Source of the DNA: Lachnospiraceae bacterium | GTDB taxonomy: Bacteria; Bacillota; Clostridia; Lachnospirales; Lachnospiraceae | Reading direction: 5' to 3' | NCBI GenBank assembly: GCA_015057085.1 | Contig: SVFB01000010.1 | Span: 1 to 64,000, forward strand | Length of the DNA stretch: 64,000 nt | Shown: positions 34,405-43,155 of the stretch, in pieces | How the letters are laid out: every line of letters starts with the position of its first letter | Position numbering within the stretch: the stretch's first letter is position 1 | Translations under genes and position numbers: made by a program | The notes under the pieces: generated by a model | What the model was told of the DNA's origin: nothing | Databases searched by the model: none | The model's input: only the letters and a program-made list of their open reading frames with translations

Positions 34405-34451
34405 CAAAAAAAGCACCAACCCCATGGCTCATGTCCACAAAATCGGTACTT
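34405..34451 (-). terminator. Possible terminator of tRNA-Lys
   Basis: An imperfect hairpin (GTACC ... GGTGC with an inner CATG-containing loop) is followed by TTTTTTTG on the minus strand, shortly after the tRNA 3' end. Confidence 0.45.
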
Positions 34452-34456
34452 AGTAG

Positions 34457-34529
34457 TGCGCCACCAGGGGTTCGAACCCTGGACACCCTGATTAAGAGTC
34501 AGGTGCTCTGCCAACTGAGCTAGTGGCGC
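34457..34529 (-). tRNA. tRNA-Lys (CUU)
   Basis: 73-base cloverleaf on the minus strand. The acceptor is GCGCCAC/GTGGCGC with discriminator A, the D-arm contains AGCTCAGTTGGCAGAGC, the anticodon loop is CTCTTAA with anticodon CTT, and the T-arm is CCAGGGTTCGAACCCCTGG. No CCA is encoded. It stands alone between trmB-dacF and pepT. Confidence 0.95.
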
Positions 34530-34562
34530 ATTTCTTTGTTGCTTTTCTTAAGCACGAAGTTT

Positions 34563-34591
34563 ATTATATAGTATAGCATTGAGAAATGCAA
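34563..34591 (-). promoter_or_regulatory. Promoter of tRNA-Lys
   Basis: On the minus strand TTGCAT and TATAAT are 17 bases apart; the -10 box lies 33 bases before the mature tRNA 5' end. Confidence 0.75.
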
Positions 34592-34638
34592 CAACTTTTT
34601 TTATTTTTTTGAAAAAATTTTTTAAGGAGCTTTTTTAT

Positions 34639-35862
34639 ATGAAAGTTGAAGAACGATTACTCAAATACGTTTCCTTCTGGACCACTTCTGACGAGGAATC
34701 AGAGACAGTCCCATCCTCAATGAGACAATTCGATCTTGCACGCGAGCTGGAGAAGGAATTAAAAGAACTTGGCTTATCCAAGGTTTTATTAACGGATCAA
34801 TGTTATTTATATGGCTTACTTCCTGCCACCGAAGGCATGGAAAACACAAAATCCATCGGATTTATTGCCCATATTGATACAGCACCGGATTTCTCCGGCA
34901 AAGATGTAAAACCTCAAATCATTCCAAATTATGATGGTGGCGACGTCCTCTTAAAAGGATCCAATGACACATTAAAAGTATCCGACTTTTCTGACCTTGC
35001 CACATTAAAAGGTCGTACATTAATTACCACTGATGGTACAACCTTGCTTGGTGCTGATGACAAAGCAGGTATCGCTGTCATTCTCACCATGATTGAGGAA
35101 CTCATTGCTTCCGGAAAGCCACATGGTGATATTTGGGTTGGCTTTACTCCTGATGAAGAAATCGGTACAGGATCTCATCATTTTGATTTGGACTACTTTA
35201 AAGCTGATTTTGCTTTCACTGTGGATGGTGGATATGAAGGTGAAGTTGCTTACGAGAACTTTAATGCCGCAAGCGCTGTATTTCATATTAAAGGCGTCAA
35301 TGTTCACCCGGGTGAAGCAAAGGATATCATGGTGAACGCGGCTTTAGTCGGATGCGAAATTGCAGCATCACTTCCTGCCGATGAGACACCTGCTCATACA
35401 GAAGGCCGCCAGGGATTCTTCCATTTAATCAGCATGAGTGGCGACGTAGCAGAAGCAAAGATGTCTTATATCATCCGCGATCATGACAAAAACATTTTTG
35501 AATCACGCCTAAACCAGCTTCGCACTCTCGAAGTTGAAATGAATCAGAAATATGGCTCCGGTACCGTAAGCCTTGAAATCAGTCATTCTTATGAAAATAT
35601 GCTCTCTGTCATCGAAGAACATATGAACATCATTGATTTGGCGAATAGCGCAATTCGATCAGTCGGCATTGAACCTGTATCCGAGCCGGTTCGCGGCGGA
35701 ACCGATGGTGCACAGCTATCATTCCGCGGTCTTCCTTGTCCGAACTTAGGTGCAGGCGGATATGCATTCCATGGCCCATATGAACACATCACTGTGGAAG
35801 GAATGGAGCTTTCTGTTTCTATCTGCACTGAAATTGCAACACATGTAGTTGATTTTATGTAA
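34639..35862 (+). CDS. pepT: Peptidase T (tripeptide aminopeptidase)
   Basis: 407 aa, the usual PepT length. This M20 zinc peptidase shows the metal site GFIAHIDTAPDFSG, GADDKAGIAVILTM (catalytic/bridging Asp), GFTPDEEIGTGSHHFD with the catalytic glutamate pair, DGG, and the late GAGGYAFHGPYE histidine. It removes the N-terminal residue from tripeptides in the cytoplasm. The ORF-track start 20 codons earlier runs into AT-rich leader; the ATG at 34639 has AAGGAG upstream. Confidence 0.96.
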   Translation: MKVEERLLKYVSFWTTSDEESETVPSSMRQFDLARELEKELKELGLSKVLLTDQCYLYGLLPATEGMENTKSIGFIAHIDTAPDFSGKDVKPQIIPNYDGGDVLLKGSNDTLKVSDFSDLATLKGRTLITTDGTTLLGADDKAGIAVILTMIEELIASGKPHGDIWVGFTPDEEIGTGSHHFDLDYFKADFAFTVDGGYEGEVAYENFNAASAVFHIKGVNVHPGEAKDIMVNAALVGCEIAASLPADETPAHTEGRQGFFHLISMSGDVAEAKMSYIIRDHDKNIFESRLNQLRTLEVEMNQKYGSGTVSLEISHSYENMLSVIEEHMNIIDLANSAIRSVGIEPVSEPVRGGTDGAQLSFRGLPCPNLGAGGYAFHGPYEHITVEGMELSVSICTEIATHVVDFM

Positions 35863-35866
35863 TATC

Positions 35867-35906
35867 AAAAAAAAGCAAGTAGATCAGCATCTACTTGCTT
35901 TTTTTT
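35867..35906. terminator. Bidirectional terminator between pepT and the repeat protein
   Basis: AAAAAAAAGCAAGTAGAT-CAGC-ATCTACTTGCTTTTTTTT is a perfect stem with T8 on either strand, placed between two convergent genes. Confidence 0.92.
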
Positions 35907-35907
35907 C

Positions 35908-37218
35908 TTATCCCATATTTGCAAATAAAGCAGCAATTTCATCTGGGCTCATCTTCTTGTTTGGATCAGATAAGTCAGGCATCGGAGGCGCCTCCGGTGT
36001 AACCAGTTCTGCTGCCGGAATCTCCGCTTGTGCTTCCGCAGCCTCGGATTCCGCGCTTACAGGATCCGGAACAGGCTCTACATTCGGTTGAGGTTCAGCT
36101 CCCATACTTGAAATCAAAGCTGCAATATCATCCGGACTCATCATCTTATTTGGATCATCTGCCGGCTCTGCTGGAGCAGGCTCTTCTGCTGCAGGTTCTT
36201 CTGCAACTGCTTCTTCTACCGGAGTTTCTTCTGCCGGAGCTGCATCTGCTGCTGCAAACATTGCTGCAATTTCATCCGGGCTTAATTTCTTATTCGGATC
36301 ATCTGATGGCTCTGCCACCGGTGCCGCAGGCTCTTCTGTTACAGGTTCCTCAGCTGGTACTGACTCTTCTTCTGCTGTTATTGGCTCCTCGGCCGGAACA
36401 GCTACTTCCTCTGCGATTGGTTCCTCTACTGCAATCGGTTCTTCATTCTCAACCGGCGCAATTTCTTCCACCGGAGCCTCTATAATTGGATCCTCCATTA
36501 TTGGAGCTTCCGCTATCAGTTCTTCCGTCATCGGTGTTTCCGGAGCTTCTTCTACCGGAGGTACCGCAGATACTGTTGGTGCAGGTGCTGCCACCGGTGC
36601 CGCCATCATAGGTGCCGCAACCATTCGTTGTCCCATCACCTGATTCAATCGAAGTTCCATATCCTTTAAAGCAACAATAAATTCTTGTTGCTTTGCAATA
36701 ATTTGATCTTTATTTGTAGCACTAATCTTCTCATATTTTGCTTCAGCAGTTAGATTATTATTTTCCATCCGCTTTTCAAGATTCTCAAGTTGTTCCGTGA
36801 GAAGATCATTTGCATTCATCAAAGCTTCAGCATTTTCACGCTCACGACTTATAATCACTTTTGCAATGCTTTTCTGCGTTTTGATAATTTCAGCCGCAGG
36901 CGAGTTTACCATCTTTTCCAGTCTTTGAAGACGCTCTGTAATCTCTTCTGAATATTTTTTCAGCATTAGATACGATGCCTTCTCTGATTTGAAGATGCTG
37001 TCATACTGTTCTGCTCGCTTTTGTTCTCTGATCGCCATCAACGACAATACCGATGCCACAATCCAATAAATATCGGCCAATGTCACCAGTCCTATACCAA
37101 CCAGTGCAAGCCATAAAGTCGGATAGTTGATGATGGTATAAAGAAGCCCTATGATTAGCAATCCCATAGCAATTGCCGCTATCGAGATTTGCAGCTTCAA
37201 TTTCTTCTCCTTATCCAT
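35908..37218 (-). CDS. Membrane-anchored coiled-coil protein with three SPDEIAALF-type repeats
   Basis: 436 aa, family not recognised. Two adjacent TM helices (about residues 9-28 and 31-58) are followed by a coiled-coil of about 100-120 residues, then a long Ala/Pro/Glu-rich low-complexity region. Three short conserved repeats are embedded in the acidic tail: DDPNKKLSPDEIAAMF, DDPNKMMSPDDIAALI and, at the very C-terminus, SDPNKKMSPDEIAALF. These resemble peptide docking motifs. The tail faces the cytoplasm if both helices form a hairpin. It may be a scaffold. AGGAGG-like AGGTAATC precedes the ATG. Confidence 0.82.
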   Translation of the reverse strand: MDKEKKLKLQISIAAIAMGLLIIGLLYTIINYPTLWLALVGIGLVTLADIYWIVASVLSLMAIREQKRAEQYDSIFKSEKASYLMLKKYSEEITERLQRLEKMVNSPAAEIIKTQKSIAKVIISRERENAEALMNANDLLTEQLENLEKRMENNNLTAEAKYEKISATNKDQIIAKQQEFIVALKDMELRLNQVMGQRMVAAPMMAAPVAAPAPTVSAVPPVEEAPETPMTEELIAEAPIMEDPIIEAPVEEIAPVENEEPIAVEEPIAEEVAVPAEEPITAEEESVPAEEPVTEEPAAPVAEPSDDPNKKLSPDEIAAMFAAADAAPAEETPVEEAVAEEPAAEEPAPAEPADDPNKMMSPDDIAALISSMGAEPQPNVEPVPDPVSAESEAAEAQAEIPAAELVTPEAPPMPDLSDPNKKMSPDEIAALFANMG

Positions 37219-37329
37219 CCAAGATTACCTCCTTATTAGAAAACTATAGACGAAGTCTATTTTCCTATCATATTTTCATTATAAGCATTTACAGAAATCA
37301 CTTCAATCTATTTTTCAACATCTAGTATT

Positions 37330-37364
37330 AAAAAAGTGGAAAATCCACAAGATTTTCCACTTTT
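37330..37364 (-). terminator. Terminator downstream of the DUF1287 gene and repeat copy B
   Basis: AAAAGTGGAAAATC-TTGTG-GATTTTCCACTTTT followed by TTAATA on the minus strand (A5 on the other side). It follows repeat copy B directly. Confidence 0.85.
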
Positions 37365-37371
37365 ACACAAT

Positions 37372-37499
37372 TTGATCTCAGTCGGCGTTACAATCTCCGA
37401 CTGAGATAAACGCTCCGCGAGGATGCGCAGAGATTTGCATATGAAATATGTCAGCTACGCTGACGCAAATCTCGCGCCAAGTCTCGCTAGCGAGACTTG
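37372..37499 (-). repeat. Structured intergenic repeat, copy B (complete)
   Basis: Minus-strand copy beginning 9 bases after the DUF1287 stop codon. Hairpin 1 CAAGTCTCGC-TA-GCGAGACTTG. Hairpin 2 GCGC, GAGATTTGC, inner GTCAGC-GTA-GCTGAC, ATATTTCATAT, GCAAATCTC, a bulged T, GCGC. Linker ATCCTCGCGGAGCG. Hairpin 3 ATCTCAGTCGG/CCGACTGAGAT. Stem sequences differ from copy A but remain complementary. Confidence 0.85.
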
Positions 37500-37508
37500 A
37501 ATCAGTTT

Positions 37509-38180
37509 TCACTCACTGATTCGATAATGTCCAATGATCTTCTGTCCGAAATTTTCCAGCACATCCTGCTCATATCTTGTCTGATAAGGATTCGCATGAT
37601 GAATCACATAACAAACGCCATCCTTATTTCTCCGATCCGAAACCAGGCCAATGTGTCGCTCGAATACCACAATATCTCCTCCCTGCCATTCATCAATATC
37701 TCTCGGGTCCAGTGTAAGTGATATAGCAGTATGATCAAAATATACTTTCAGATTCTTCACACGGCGAAAATCAATATTTGGATCCGGAACATTAATTGGA
37801 TAATCCTCCGGATTTTCTTCGATATCCTTGCTAACCAACTCGTATAAATCATATCCTGCGCCAAGGAGTGCATTTGCAACAACATCTGTGCACACGCCGT
37901 ACTCGTCATTTGAATATCCGCCTGCATAATATGCACTCTTATATTTCGGTTGTGTATCAATATATTCTAGTCCGCTCTCAAGAATGTCCGTTTGGTCATC
38001 GATTCCATCGCCATCTTGATCCACTGTGCTTTTCACCGCCTCAATTGTTCCCTCATATTTGTCCACCATTCTTTTTGATGAAGTCCTATGATATCTGGTC
38101 ACGAACCAAACAAGCATTCCTGTAATCACTAAAATCACAATCGCTGTTATACTCAATACAACCTTCATGCGTTTACTCAT
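37509..38180 (-). CDS. DUF1287 family protein, membrane-anchored
   Basis: About 223 aa. An N-terminal TM anchor (KVVLSITAIVILVITGMLVWF) precedes a DUF1287 domain with YGVCTDVVANALLGAGYDL, WQGGDIVVF and GLVSDRR...YVIHHANP, an NlpC/P60-like cysteine-histidine arrangement. It is probably an extracellular cell-wall or amidase-type enzyme; the activity is not established. The start at 38180 has AAAGGAG upstream, while the earlier in-frame ATG overlaps that site. Confidence 0.9.
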   Translation of the reverse strand: MSKRMKVVLSITAIVILVITGMLVWFVTRYHRTSSKRMVDKYEGTIEAVKSTVDQDGDGIDDQTDILESGLEYIDTQPKYKSAYYAGGYSNDEYGVCTDVVANALLGAGYDLYELVSKDIEENPEDYPINVPDPNIDFRRVKNLKVYFDHTAISLTLDPRDIDEWQGGDIVVFERHIGLVSDRRNKDGVCYVIHHANPYQTRYEQDVLENFGQKIIGHYRISE

Positions 38181-38289
38181 CGGATTCTCCTTTTTCATCT
38201 ATAACATTTTCATACCCTAACTTCATGAAAATCATAGCACACAAAATCATTGAATAATTGAAAGATATTCTTAAGATTCTCTTATATTT

Positions 38290-38323
38290 AAAAAAGCTCC
38301 AGTATTTTACAATACTGAAGCTT
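38290..38323 (-). terminator. Terminator of tRNA-Arg
   Basis: AAGCTTCAGTATT-GTAA-AATACTGGAGCTTTTTT on the minus strand directly after the tRNA. Confidence 0.85.
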
Positions 38324-38330
38324 TATATGA

Positions 38331-38402
38331 TGCTCCCGACGGGAATCGAACCCATAGCTAGCGCTTAGGAGGCGCTTGTTTTATCCGTTAAACTACGAGA
38401 AC
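38331..38402 (-). tRNA. tRNA-Arg (CCU)
   Basis: 72-base cloverleaf on the minus strand. Acceptor GTTCTCG/CGGGAGC (one G-T pair) with discriminator A; anticodon stem AGCGC/GCGCT around CTCCTAA, giving CCT; T-arm with GGGTTCGATTCCC. No encoded CCA. Located 12 bases before the DUF3881 stop side. Confidence 0.95.
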
Positions 38403-38414
38403 ACATATTTGCAA

Positions 38415-39287
38415 TTAGCTTAAGGTACTACCCTGAAGCCAAATGTTGCCCTTAAATCTTCTTCCGATTTTCGGTTCTCCCATCAAATCGTTTTCATTAA
38501 TGCATACATCAAACTGTATATCATTACAAACAACGGATAAAATATATACGATTTCATTGCTCAACGTATTTTCCGTACGCTTTACATTCAAGATATCTCC
38601 AATGATGCTATATTGATCACTTTCTATTCCATATGGCATAAAAGTGCTTGATACGATGCTGAGCACATCCTCATTGTGAATGCGTTGCGAAAGAATGGAA
38701 TAAGTATCCATATCTTCCATCGTAAGGCTCTCGATTGCCTCTTCATTTCCCTCGCGCGCCTGCGCAATTAATTTATTGTGCTCTGTGCGCTTCGCATCAT
38801 CCGCATGCTTATTCCGATCGCGCTCCACGATTGGCAAAATGATTTTGCCTTCTGTCGAAAGCGCAGCCAGTTTTGCACCGCGTCTTGTATTCTTTGATTT
38901 GAACAATCTCTTCTCTGCCAGAAAGTCTGCTACATTTTGTAAATAAAAAACCATTGTTACACCCAGATGAAGCTCATCGCAAACACCTGCATATGATTCT
39001 CTATCCGCATGTTTTTCAATCTCTATATATTCCTCTGTGCTGACCTTAGTCGCTTCCAGATATGGAAAATAATATTCCGGCTGAAAGTTATCACCCTCAT
39101 CGTAAATCCCACGAACCATAATTCCATATCCTGGTCCGTATTCACAAGTAAGCTCCGCAAATTCATTTCCTTCGGAATCAGTTGTGACTTTCATAACTTC
39201 CGGTCGCTCAGCAATCTGCTGAAGCAACAGGTCCATATCCTTTTTTTTCAGATCTGTAAATCCGATTGATCGTAAAAATTTATGCAT
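38415..39287 (-). CDS. DUF3881 family protein
   Basis: 290 aa. Full-length DUF3881 protein, a family confined mainly to Lachnospiraceae. The opening LRSIGFTDLKKKDMDLLL, the GPGYGIMVRGIYDEGD section and the end INENDLMGEPKIGRRFKGNIWLQG are typical. No catalytic motif or TM helix is apparent and the function is unknown. It starts 3 bases after the HD-GYP gene and is cotranscribed with it. Confidence 0.9.
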   Translation of the reverse strand: MHKFLRSIGFTDLKKKDMDLLLQQIAERPEVMKVTTDSEGNEFAELTCEYGPGYGIMVRGIYDEGDNFQPEYYFPYLEATKVSTEEYIEIEKHADRESYAGVCDELHLGVTMVFYLQNVADFLAEKRLFKSKNTRRGAKLAALSTEGKIILPIVERDRNKHADDAKRTEHNKLIAQAREGNEEAIESLTMEDMDTYSILSQRIHNEDVLSIVSSTFMPYGIESDQYSIIGDILNVKRTENTLSNEIVYILSVVCNDIQFDVCINENDLMGEPKIGRRFKGNIWLQGSTLS

Positions 39288-39290
39288 ATT

Positions 39291-40334
39291 CTAATCTACC
39301 CGGAGGATAGAAATGTCTTTTTCAATTGCCAAATTTAAGCATGGTGCTTGATCATTCAATTCATGTGTATCCTCATCAATATCCAATACCATGACAATCG
39401 GTCGCTCTGGATCATTCGTCTGTGAAACCACAACTGTATTCTCCCGGCGACTTGTTTCGATTGTTGTACCCACCGGATACAAAGCAACCACTTTACACAA
39501 CTCATCTATAATTTGATGATCGAATTGAATACCTGCCTGATGCTTCAAATAATCAATCGCATCATGCACGGTTGTACGTTTTGCTTCAATTCCTGATATC
39601 ATACTTTCAAATGCATCGCACACTTGAATGATGAGACACTCTACCTCTTCATTATTCTGTTTCATCGGAAAGCCGCTTCTATCGATTCTCTCATGATGAT
39701 TTAAAATCATTTTCTTCGAGATATCCGGTATCCAATCGGCTTTTTCCATTGCGCAGTATCCTAAAATAGTATGCTTCCTATATTCGAAGGTTTCCAAAGG
39801 ATCTGCTTCATTCATATCACAATTTTCATAATTCACTGTGATATAACGAAGTCCCACATCATGTAATAACCCACCCAGGGCAATTGCATAGCGTTGAACT
39901 TTTTTCAATTTTAGTTTTTTTGCTATTAAGACGGAAAGAAGCGTTACCATGACTGTATGCTCATATAAATCAGCCGAATGCTCACTCACATCAATGGCTG
40001 CATCATCAGATAACGCATCTATATCATTTACGATATCATTTGCAATCGTTTTAAATTGTCGGAAGTCGTCCGGATGATTATGGACGTGATTTTCCAAAAT
40101 TTTGCGTACTTTAGTAACATAGGAATCTTTTTTCGTCCTATCAATGATATAATGAGGTTCCTCATATAGTTCATATGGATCCTCTATCATAAGACTGTCG
40201 ATTCCCAGCGATTCGATCAATGGTAGGTAATCGATTTTAATAGCTGTACCCTTCGGAATCAGGATATTCTCTTCCCTTGTCCGAATCGGTTCAGCGAGAA
40301 TCTCGCCCCCTATGAGGTTTTTAACTGATCTCAT
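39291..40334 (-). CDS. HD-GYP domain protein (putative cyclic-di-GMP phosphodiesterase)
   Basis: About 347 aa. An N-terminal domain of about 100 residues precedes an HD-GYP core with its metal ligands kept: YEHTVMV, GLLHDVG, KHTILGY, LNHHERID, and CDAFESM. The name-giving GYP motif reads GFP in DRSGFP. Such enzymes hydrolyse c-di-GMP; a cGAMP or other target is possible. The start at 40334 has GAGG at 9 bases; the ORF-track TTG start lies inside that site. It is followed closely by DUF3881. Confidence 0.9.
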   Translation of the reverse strand: MRSVKNLIGGEILAEPIRTREENILIPKGTAIKIDYLPLIESLGIDSLMIEDPYELYEEPHYIIDRTKKDSYVTKVRKILENHVHNHPDDFRQFKTIANDIVNDIDALSDDAAIDVSEHSADLYEHTVMVTLLSVLIAKKLKLKKVQRYAIALGGLLHDVGLRYITVNYENCDMNEADPLETFEYRKHTILGYCAMEKADWIPDISKKMILNHHERIDRSGFPMKQNNEEVECLIIQVCDAFESMISGIEAKRTTVHDAIDYLKHQAGIQFDHQIIDELCKVVALYPVGTTIETSRRENTVVVSQTNDPERPIVMVLDIDEDTHELNDQAPCLNLAIEKDISILRVD

Positions 40335-40382
40335 TCGCATACACCTCAACGCTCCAACGTCAAGGACATGACTACTGCGGTA

Positions 40383-40877
40383 CTATCTGGAATTCTTTGC
40401 CATATCCAAAGCTTCCTGCTCTTCCTCTGCCAATACCAAAACAGAATTTCCATCGATGATTTCCTTGATGTAAGTATAGCAACCTTCTCTGCTATGCACT
40501 GCATTCAAAACAAATCCATTGTTTGTTTCATTAAGAAGTGCCAAAGAGAAGCTGAGCTTACCGCCCATCTCATGAAATGCATCATACTTTACCAATCCAA
40601 CCTTTTGATACGTGAATTTCATGTTCTTAAAGATCTTTTTGATATTCTTCTCATTTTCTGCATTGGCCTTGAGGAGATGCTCCACCTCGTCAAGTCTCTT
40701 GATCAAAGTATCCTCCAAGGATTTAGCATCCTTGCCTGTCATAAATACTTTATAATTTTTCTTAAGAGATTTAATTTGAACAATGTTGATAATCCAGAGA
40801 GCTAATAATGCTACAACAAGCACCACCAGTCCAATAATAATATAATCTGAATCAAACCCTAAATATTTCGATATCAT
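40383..40877 (-). CDS. DUF4446 family membrane-anchored protein
   Basis: 164 aa. One N-terminal TM helix (IIIGLVVLVVALLALWIINIV) is followed by a coiled-coil (about residues 50-90) and a small C-terminal alpha/beta domain with YDAFHEMGGKLSFSLALLNE and FVLNAVHSREGCYTYIKEI, diagnostic for DUF4446. The family is often found next to parB in clostridia, as here. Its role is unknown. Confidence 0.92.
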   Translation of the reverse strand: MISKYLGFDSDYIIIGLVVLVVALLALWIINIVQIKSLKKNYKVFMTGKDAKSLEDTLIKRLDEVEHLLKANAENEKNIKKIFKNMKFTYQKVGLVKYDAFHEMGGKLSFSLALLNETNNGFVLNAVHSREGCYTYIKEIIDGNSVLVLAEEEQEALDMAKNSR

Positions 40878-40942
40878 TGTACTAAAAGTCTCCTATATAT
40901 ATTGTCTTAAATTTCTATGGATTTTTAAATAGTATATTGTGC

Positions 40943-41848
40943 CTATTTTCTGACAGTTCTAATCAAATCTATGATCCGATCCAATTCTTCAGCACTGAAG
41001 TACTCAATTTCAAGTTTCCCTGTCTTCTCATCCTTTGCTGAGATAGCAACCTTTGTGTCAAGAATAGTTTTTAACTGTTCTTCCAAATCTCTGTAAACAG
41101 CCTCTAATTGTGGGCTCAGTTTCTTTTTCTCGCTTGAAGATGGCTTCTTTTCATTCTGTAGATTCTTTACCAGTTTCTCTGTCTCACGAACTGTCATCTT
41201 CTCATCAAATACTTTCTGCGCGATTAAGTACTGTTTTTCTTGATCTTCTATTCCAAGAAGCGCACGCGCATGTCCGGTGGAAAGCATTTCATCAATTACC
41301 ATCTGCTGAACCTTGTCATTTAATTTCAAAAGACGCATTGCATTTGTTACTGCAGTACGGCTCTTTGAAACACGATCTGCCACATCATCCTGCTTTAATT
41401 TAAATTCATCAATTAAGCGTCTGTATGCCTGTGCTTCTTCAATTGGATTCAAATCTTCTCTTTGGATATTTTCAATCAAAGAGATTTCCATGATTTCCTG
41501 CTCAGATAAGTTTTTAATGATAACCGGAACTTTCTTTAATCCAGCCATCTTAGATGCACGCCATCTACGCTCACCGGCAATGATTTCATAATAGTCATCT
41601 CGCTTTTGAACAAGCAACGGCTGAAGTACACCATGCTTTTTCACGGACTCAGCCAACTCCAATAAAGCATCTTCCTCGAACTTCTTTCTCGGCTGCTCAC
41701 GATTTGGCTCAACTTTATTGATATCCATATACACTGCATCTTCTACAGCATTCTCATTTTTCTGTGCCTTGGAAGCAGTACTCTTTTCTGATGTCTTAGG
41801 AATGATACTATCTAAACCCTTTCCCAATCCTTTCCTCTGTGCTGCCAT
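40943..41848 (-). CDS. parB: Chromosome-partitioning protein ParB/Spo0J
   Basis: 301 aa. The N-terminal CTPase/ParB domain has the IEPNREQPRKKFEE-type opening (here KVEPNREQPRKKF), GERRWRAS and IENIQREDLNPIEEA; a central HTH (SKSRTAVTNAMRLLKL) binds parS; a C-terminal dimer domain ends with ELDRIIDLI. It loads and slides on DNA from parS sites near the origin, three of which lie in this window. It is translated 3 bases after parA. Confidence 0.97.
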   Translation of the reverse strand: MAAQRKGLGKGLDSIIPKTSEKSTASKAQKNENAVEDAVYMDINKVEPNREQPRKKFEEDALLELAESVKKHGVLQPLLVQKRDDYYEIIAGERRWRASKMAGLKKVPVIIKNLSEQEIMEISLIENIQREDLNPIEEAQAYRRLIDEFKLKQDDVADRVSKSRTAVTNAMRLLKLNDKVQQMVIDEMLSTGHARALLGIEDQEKQYLIAQKVFDEKMTVRETEKLVKNLQNEKKPSSSEKKKLSPQLEAVYRDLEEQLKTILDTKVAISAKDEKTGKLEIEYFSAEELDRIIDLIRTVRK

Positions 41849-41851
41849 AAG

Positions 41852-42622
41852 TTATACCCCTTTTCTATTGATAATTTCTTGTGCCAACTTTCTATAACTC
41901 TCTGCACCTGCAGATTTTGAATCATACATATTGATTGGGATTCCATATGACGGTGCTTCTGCAAGTCGAATATTTCTAGGAATCATAGTTTCATAAATCT
42001 TAGTATCCAGGTTTTCCTTTACAGTCTCCACAACCTGGTTAGAAAGATTTGTTCTCACATCATACATTGTGAATACTACACCCTCCATCTGAAGACGTGA
42101 GTTCAAACGCTCCTGAACCAAATTGATTGTGTGCATCAACTGGCTCAATCCTTCCAATGCATAATACTCGCACTGAATCGGAACAAGAATAGAATCAGCA
42201 GTTGTCATTGCATTTACTGTCAACATATTCAGTGAAGGCGGACAGTCGATAATGATAAAATCATAATCATCTTTAATATAATCTACCTTCTTTTGAAGAA
42301 TATACTCCTTATCATTTCTACCAATCAATTCAATTTCGGCAGCAGCCAAATCTACATTAGAAGCAACTAGCTTAACCTTATCAACAACTGTATCAATTGC
42401 AGCTTCGTTGATTGACATATCTTCGTCCAGCATCAATTCGTAAACGGTATTCTCAACTTCGTTCTTATCAACACCAAGTCCACTGGTCATGTTGCCCTGC
42501 GGATCGAGATCGATTGCTAAAACTTTCTTTCCTTTCTCTGCTAAACATGCAGATAAATTAATGGATGTGGTGGTCTTTCCTACTCCACCTTTTTGGTTCG
42601 CAATAGCGATTATTCTTCCCAT
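41852..42622 (-). CDS. parA: Chromosome-partitioning ATPase ParA/Soj
   Basis: 256 aa. Deviant Walker A KGGVGKTT near residue 11, Walker A' DLDPQGN, and Walker B IIDCPPSL. It forms ATP-dependent dimers on DNA and works with ParB in origin segregation and DnaA control. It is first in the parA-parB pair. A perfect parS sits about 90 bases upstream of its start. Confidence 0.97.
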   Translation of the reverse strand: MGRIIAIANQKGGVGKTTTSINLSACLAEKGKKVLAIDLDPQGNMTSGLGVDKNEVENTVYELMLDEDMSINEAAIDTVVDKVKLVASNVDLAAAEIELIGRNDKEYILQKKVDYIKDDYDFIIIDCPPSLNMLTVNAMTTADSILVPIQCEYYALEGLSQLMHTINLVQERLNSRLQMEGVVFTMYDVRTNLSNQVVETVKENLDTKIYETMIPRNIRLAEAPSYGIPINMYDSKSAGAESYRKLAQEIINRKGV

Positions 42623-42710
42623 AAAAAAACCTCTTTTTTATATTATTTTTCCTCTTTTTTCATGCTTTCCCATTATATCACTTATCAATTTTCAAATCTA
42701 CTACCGAAAA

Positions 42711-42726
42711 TGTTTCACGTGAAACA
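42711..42726. promoter_or_regulatory. parS site 1 (perfect)
   Basis: TGTTTCACGTGAAACA, identical to the 16-bp palindromic ParB-binding consensus, in the parA upstream region. Confidence 0.95.
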
Positions 42727-42817
42727 TTTTTGTGATTTTTTCAAAATGTAGTATCGGCTTAAATATCATAAAACTAAATCTTGTGGAATTTTAAGAAAAA
42801 ATTTTATTTTTTAAAAA

Positions 42818-42833
42818 TGTTTCACATGAAACA
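42818..42833. promoter_or_regulatory. parS site 2 (one mismatch)
   Basis: TGTTTCACATGAAACA differs from the ParB consensus only at the central G (A here), 107 bases from site 1. Confidence 0.9.
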
Positions 42834-43072
42834 TTTAGTTATGTATGATAAATTCAGGTGTTTGATTGAGATTAATACTAAAAAAACTCGTAATCTAAAT
42901 TAAAACAATTACAAACAAAGAAAGGAACTTCAAAATGAATGATCAATCTCATACTGCTATACTCTCCACAATCAAAATTTATAGATAAAAACTTATGATA
43001 TGGGAAAGATAGAATTCAATTATTGTGTGAGGATTAAGAACATTAACGTAAGAATTAACCCAATATATATTA

Positions 43073-43155
43073 TCGAAATATACACTCGAGTACATGCAAT
43101 CGAATACATACACTTCAATACATTCCTTCCAATACATTCTCTCTAATATATCAAA
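43073..43155. repeat. 14-bp imperfect tandem repeat (six units)
   Basis: Units TCGAAATATACAC, TCGAGTACATGCAA, TCGAATACATACAC, TTCAATACATTCCT, TCCAATACATTCTC and TCTAATATATCAAA follow one another with a 14-base period (the first unit is 13). The consensus is TCNAATACATNC. No ORF with a start signal uses it. Confidence 0.8.

Noticed and set aside
36030-36485. 151-aa Leu/Gln/Pro-rich ORF on the plus strand
   Set aside because: It is the antisense shadow of the Ala/Pro/Glu-rich repeat protein; its composition follows from the low-complexity coding sequence opposite.
34457-38402. tRNA genes as prophage or island attachment sites
   Set aside because: No integrase and no direct repeat of either tRNA 3' end is present nearby; flanking genes are ordinary core genes.
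43073-43155. Possible CRISPR array
   Set aside because: Units are 13-14 bases with no spacers between them and no cas genes nearby; it is a simple tandem repeat.
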